Part shown: piece by piece, positions 61,915 through 64,000 of the stretch
Layout: each line of letters opens with the position of its first letter
How positions within the stretch are numbered: position 1 is the stretch's first letter
NCBI RefSeq assembly: GCF_000337775.1
Contig: NZ_AOLQ01000038.1
Span: 62,001 to 126,000, forward strand
Source: Haloarcula vallismortis ATCC 29715
Lineage (GTDB): Archaea; Halobacteriota; Halobacteria; Halobacteriales; Haloarculaceae
Length of the DNA stretch: 64,000 bases
Reading direction: 5' to 3'
Program-made: the position numbers and the translations under genes
The notes under the pieces: generated by a model
The model's database searches: none
What the model was told of the DNA's origin: nothing
The model's input: the letters and a program-made list of their open reading frames with translations, nothing else

Positions 61915-63726
61915 GTGACCGCGTACGACCTCTCTCGCTATCTGAACGTCCGGAGCGCCTACGGCAGTTCGTTCGCGCCGGACGGGACGCTCGCCTTCCT
62001 GATGAACACGACGGGCATCGCCCAGGCCTGGTCGCTTACCGAACCCCACGGCTGGCCCGAGCAACTGACTTTTTATGACGACACTGTGAGCTTCGTCGAT
62101 TACTCGCCCGAACGACAGGAGCTCGTCTTCGGTATGGACGAAGGCGGCAACGAGCGGGCGCAACTGTATCGCCTCGACGCGGACGGGCACGTCCACGAAC
62201 TCACCGGAATGCCCGACGCGAAACACCGCTGGGGCGGCTGGTCGCCCGACGGCGAACGCTTCGCGTTCGCGTCGAACCGCCGCGATGAGGCCGTCTTCGA
62301 CATCTACGTGCAGGATCGCGAGGCGACCGGCGACGACGCAGAACTGGTCTGGGAGGGCGACGGCTGGCTCTCGGTGGGTGGCTTCTCTCCCGACGGCGAG
62401 CGCCTGCTGGTCAGCGAAGCCCACTCCAGTTTCGATCAGGACATCTACGTGCTGGACATCGACAGCGGGACCCTCAGCCATCTGACGCCACACGAGGGGA
62501 AGGTCCGCTACACAAGCGCCTCGTGGGGGCCGGACGGCGAGGCGGTGTATCTCGTCACAGACGCCGAGAGCGACACGCTCGAACTGGCCCGCCTTTCGCT
62601 CGACAGCGACCTCGACATCGTACGCTCGGACGACCAGTGGAACATCGACGGCGTCGCACTGGACAAAGACAGCGGCCGCCTCGTGTACTCGCGCAACGTC
62701 GACGGCTACAACGAACTCACCGTCGGCGAACTGGCGGGGCCGACGACCATCGAGACGTTCCCGGCACCGGACCTGCCGGGCGGGCTGGCCGGCGGCGTCT
62801 CCTGGGGACCTGACGCCGAACGGTTCGCTGTCAGCGTCACCGGGCGGACGGTCAACACCAACGTGTTCGTCGTCGAGGCCGAGACCGGCGAGAGCGAGCA
62901 ATGGACGGCCGCCTCGACAGCCGGCATCCCGCGTGAGTCGTTCATCGGGCCCGAAGTCGTTCGGTTCGAATCCTTCGACGGGCGAGAAATTCCGGCGCTG
63001 TTCTCGCTGCCGGCCACCGTTTCCGAGTCGGCAGCTGCCGACGGCGACACGCCCGTCATCGTCGATATCCACGGCGGCCCGGAGAGCCAACGCCGCCCGT
63101 CGTTCTCGGGCCTGACACAGTACTTCCTCTCGCGGGGCTACGCCGTCTTCGAGCCCAACGTCCGCGGGTCGACCGGCTACGGGAAGGCCTACACGCACCT
63201 CGATGACGTGGAAAAGCGGATGGACTCCGTGAAGGACCTGCGGGCCGGTGTTGACTGGCTCCACGGCCACCCGGCCGTTGACCCGGACCGCATCGTGGCG
63301 ATGGGTGGCTCCTACGGCGGGTTCATGGTGCTCGCAGCGCTGACGGAGTACCCCGACCTCTGGGCGGCCGGCGTCGACGTGGTCGGCATCGCCAACTTCG
63401 TGACATTCCTCGAAAACACTGGCGACTGGCGGCGCGAACTCCGCGAAGCCGAGTACGGCTCCCTTGACGAGGATCGGGAGTTCCTCGAATCTATCTCGCC
63501 AATCAACACTGTCGACCGTATCGACGCGCCGCTGTTCGTCCTCCACGGAGCTAACGACCCGCGTGTCCCCGTCGGCGAGGCCGAACAGATCGCCGAACAG
63601 GCGGCCAAGCAGGGCGTTCCCGTGGAGAAACTCGTCTTCGACGATGAGGGCCACGGCATCAGCAAGCGGGCGAACCGCATCGAGGCCTACACCGCTGTCG
63701 TCGAGTTTCTCAACGAGCACGTCTGA
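61915..63726 (+). CDS. S9 family serine peptidase (acylaminoacyl/oligopeptidase type)
   Basis: A 603-residue peptidase: a beta-propeller (about 1-360; YSPERQELVFGMDEGGNERAQLY, WSPDGERFAFASNRRDEAVFDIY) and an alpha/beta-hydrolase domain. The catalytic triad is S466 (MGGSYGGFM), D548 (NDPRVPV) and H580 (DEGHGIS). No signal peptide, so cytoplasmic breakdown of short peptides is likely. The GTG at 61915 (VTAYDLSRYL) is chosen over an in-frame TTG at 61888. Confidence 0.9.
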   Translation: MTAYDLSRYLNVRSAYGSSFAPDGTLAFLMNTTGIAQAWSLTEPHGWPEQLTFYDDTVSFVDYSPERQELVFGMDEGGNERAQLYRLDADGHVHELTGMPDAKHRWGGWSPDGERFAFASNRRDEAVFDIYVQDREATGDDAELVWEGDGWLSVGGFSPDGERLLVSEAHSSFDQDIYVLDIDSGTLSHLTPHEGKVRYTSASWGPDGEAVYLVTDAESDTLELARLSLDSDLDIVRSDDQWNIDGVALDKDSGRLVYSRNVDGYNELTVGELAGPTTIETFPAPDLPGGLAGGVSWGPDAERFAVSVTGRTVNTNVFVVEAETGESEQWTAASTAGIPRESFIGPEVVRFESFDGREIPALFSLPATVSESAAADGDTPVIVDIHGGPESQRRPSFSGLTQYFLSRGYAVFEPNVRGSTGYGKAYTHLDDVEKRMDSVKDLRAGVDWLHGHPAVDPDRIVAMGGSYGGFMVLAALTEYPDLWAAGVDVVGIANFVTFLENTGDWRRELREAEYGSLDEDREFLESISPINTVDRIDAPLFVLHGANDPRVPVGEAEQIAEQAAKQGVPVEKLVFDDEGHGISKRANRIEAYTAVVEFLNEHV

Positions 63727-63842
63727 TCTGTCCGGCCGAATACTGTAGCGGGTATTACGGGGAATCACAGCCGGCTACAGGGTAGTTTCAAACCGTGAGA
63801 GCGTTCAGGCGGATTTATTACGCTGCCGAAGCACCGTTTCGT

Positions 63843-64000
63843 ATGGAGATAGCCGAGCGCTCGCGGGCGCGGGTGCAGGAGCGCCTCGCCCGGCTCGAAC
63901 AGGAGTTCGGCTCGACGCCGGTGGACCAGACCACTTTTTCGGTGGGTACGGAGGCGTACCAGCGCGCTGTCGAGCGCTCACGAGAGGGACAGGTGGATGT
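63843..64000 (+). CDS. Partial gene at the right edge, possibly NUDIX hydrolase
   Basis: The first 52 codons of a gene running off the window, starting MEIAERSRARVQERLARLEQ and continuing ...STPVDQTTFSVG. The ATG is 28 nt after TTTATTAC (63814-63821), leaderless. The opening resembles what I recall of haloarchaeal NUDIX hydrolases, but the NUDIX box lies outside the window. Confidence 0.5.
   Translation, partial: MEIAERSRARVQERLARLEQEFGSTPVDQTTFSVGTEAYQRAVERSREGQVD

Noticed and set aside
1-64000. tRNA, rRNA, CRISPR or IS elements
   Set aside because: I looked for T-loop-like GTTCGA..C patterns, evenly spaced direct repeats and transposase motifs; none had supporting structure. GGTTCGAATCC at about 62964-62974 is within the peptidase gene.

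Overview
The window is chromosomal DNA from a halophilic archaeon of class Halobacteria, most like Haloarcula (genus is inference). The evidence is high G+C, very acidic soluble proteins, archaeal marker genes (TFS, NAC, HemAT, Rad25/XPB helicase, MptE, fused FolC-FolP, PurN-AICAR transformylase), and many leaderless genes whose start lies about 27-30 nt after a TTTATA-type box. I found no rRNA, tRNA, CRISPR array or intact insertion sequence.

Layout. 1-6.3 kb: an SMR exporter, an F420-dependent oxidoreductase behind a short upstream ORF, the pterin enzyme MptE, trehalose-6-phosphate synthase, a lipoprotein and a bactofilin-like protein. 6.3-14.5 kb: an amino-acid/ion locus with a DgcN-DgcA type N-acyl-D-glutamate module, a Bat-type HTH regulator, an IclR regulator divergent from an NhaC antiporter, a coupled small protein, an ornithine cyclodeaminase-like enzyme and a nucleoside hydrolase. 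14.6-20.1 kb: an M24-fold protein without most metal ligands, two overlapping GH13 alpha-glucosidases and a creatininase-family protein. 20-29 kb: mostly small haloarchaeal proteins plus TFS, tRNA m1A methyltransferase, NAC, a frameshifted AEC transporter, a PUA protein and a NYN nuclease.

29.7-40.4 kb: the succinylase diaminopimelate route to lysine (dapA, dapB, dapD, lysA, dapE), interrupted by a secreted GH97 glycosidase with its own AT-rich promoter and by two envelope genes; no dapF is present. 40.4-47.7 kb: a phosphoribosyltransferase, an MFS exporter, purB, a zinc alcohol dehydrogenase and the PurN-AICARFT fusion. 47.9-64 kb: an FNT channel, two membrane proteins, FolC-FolP, HemAT, a methyltransferase, XPB helicase, a second NhaC, a GT4, a DUF2339 protein, an S9 peptidase and one gene cut by the right edge.

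The best leads are the iclR/nhaC regulatory region with a shared promoter motif and two palindromes; the DgcN-DgcA pair beside an archaeal regulator; the SD-coupled upstream ORF at 558-635; the M24 pseudoenzyme; the AEC frameshift; and the palindromic operator at the GH97 promoter. No wholly new multi-gene system is proven here; the DgcN-DgcA/IclR/NhaC region is the most plausible candidate.
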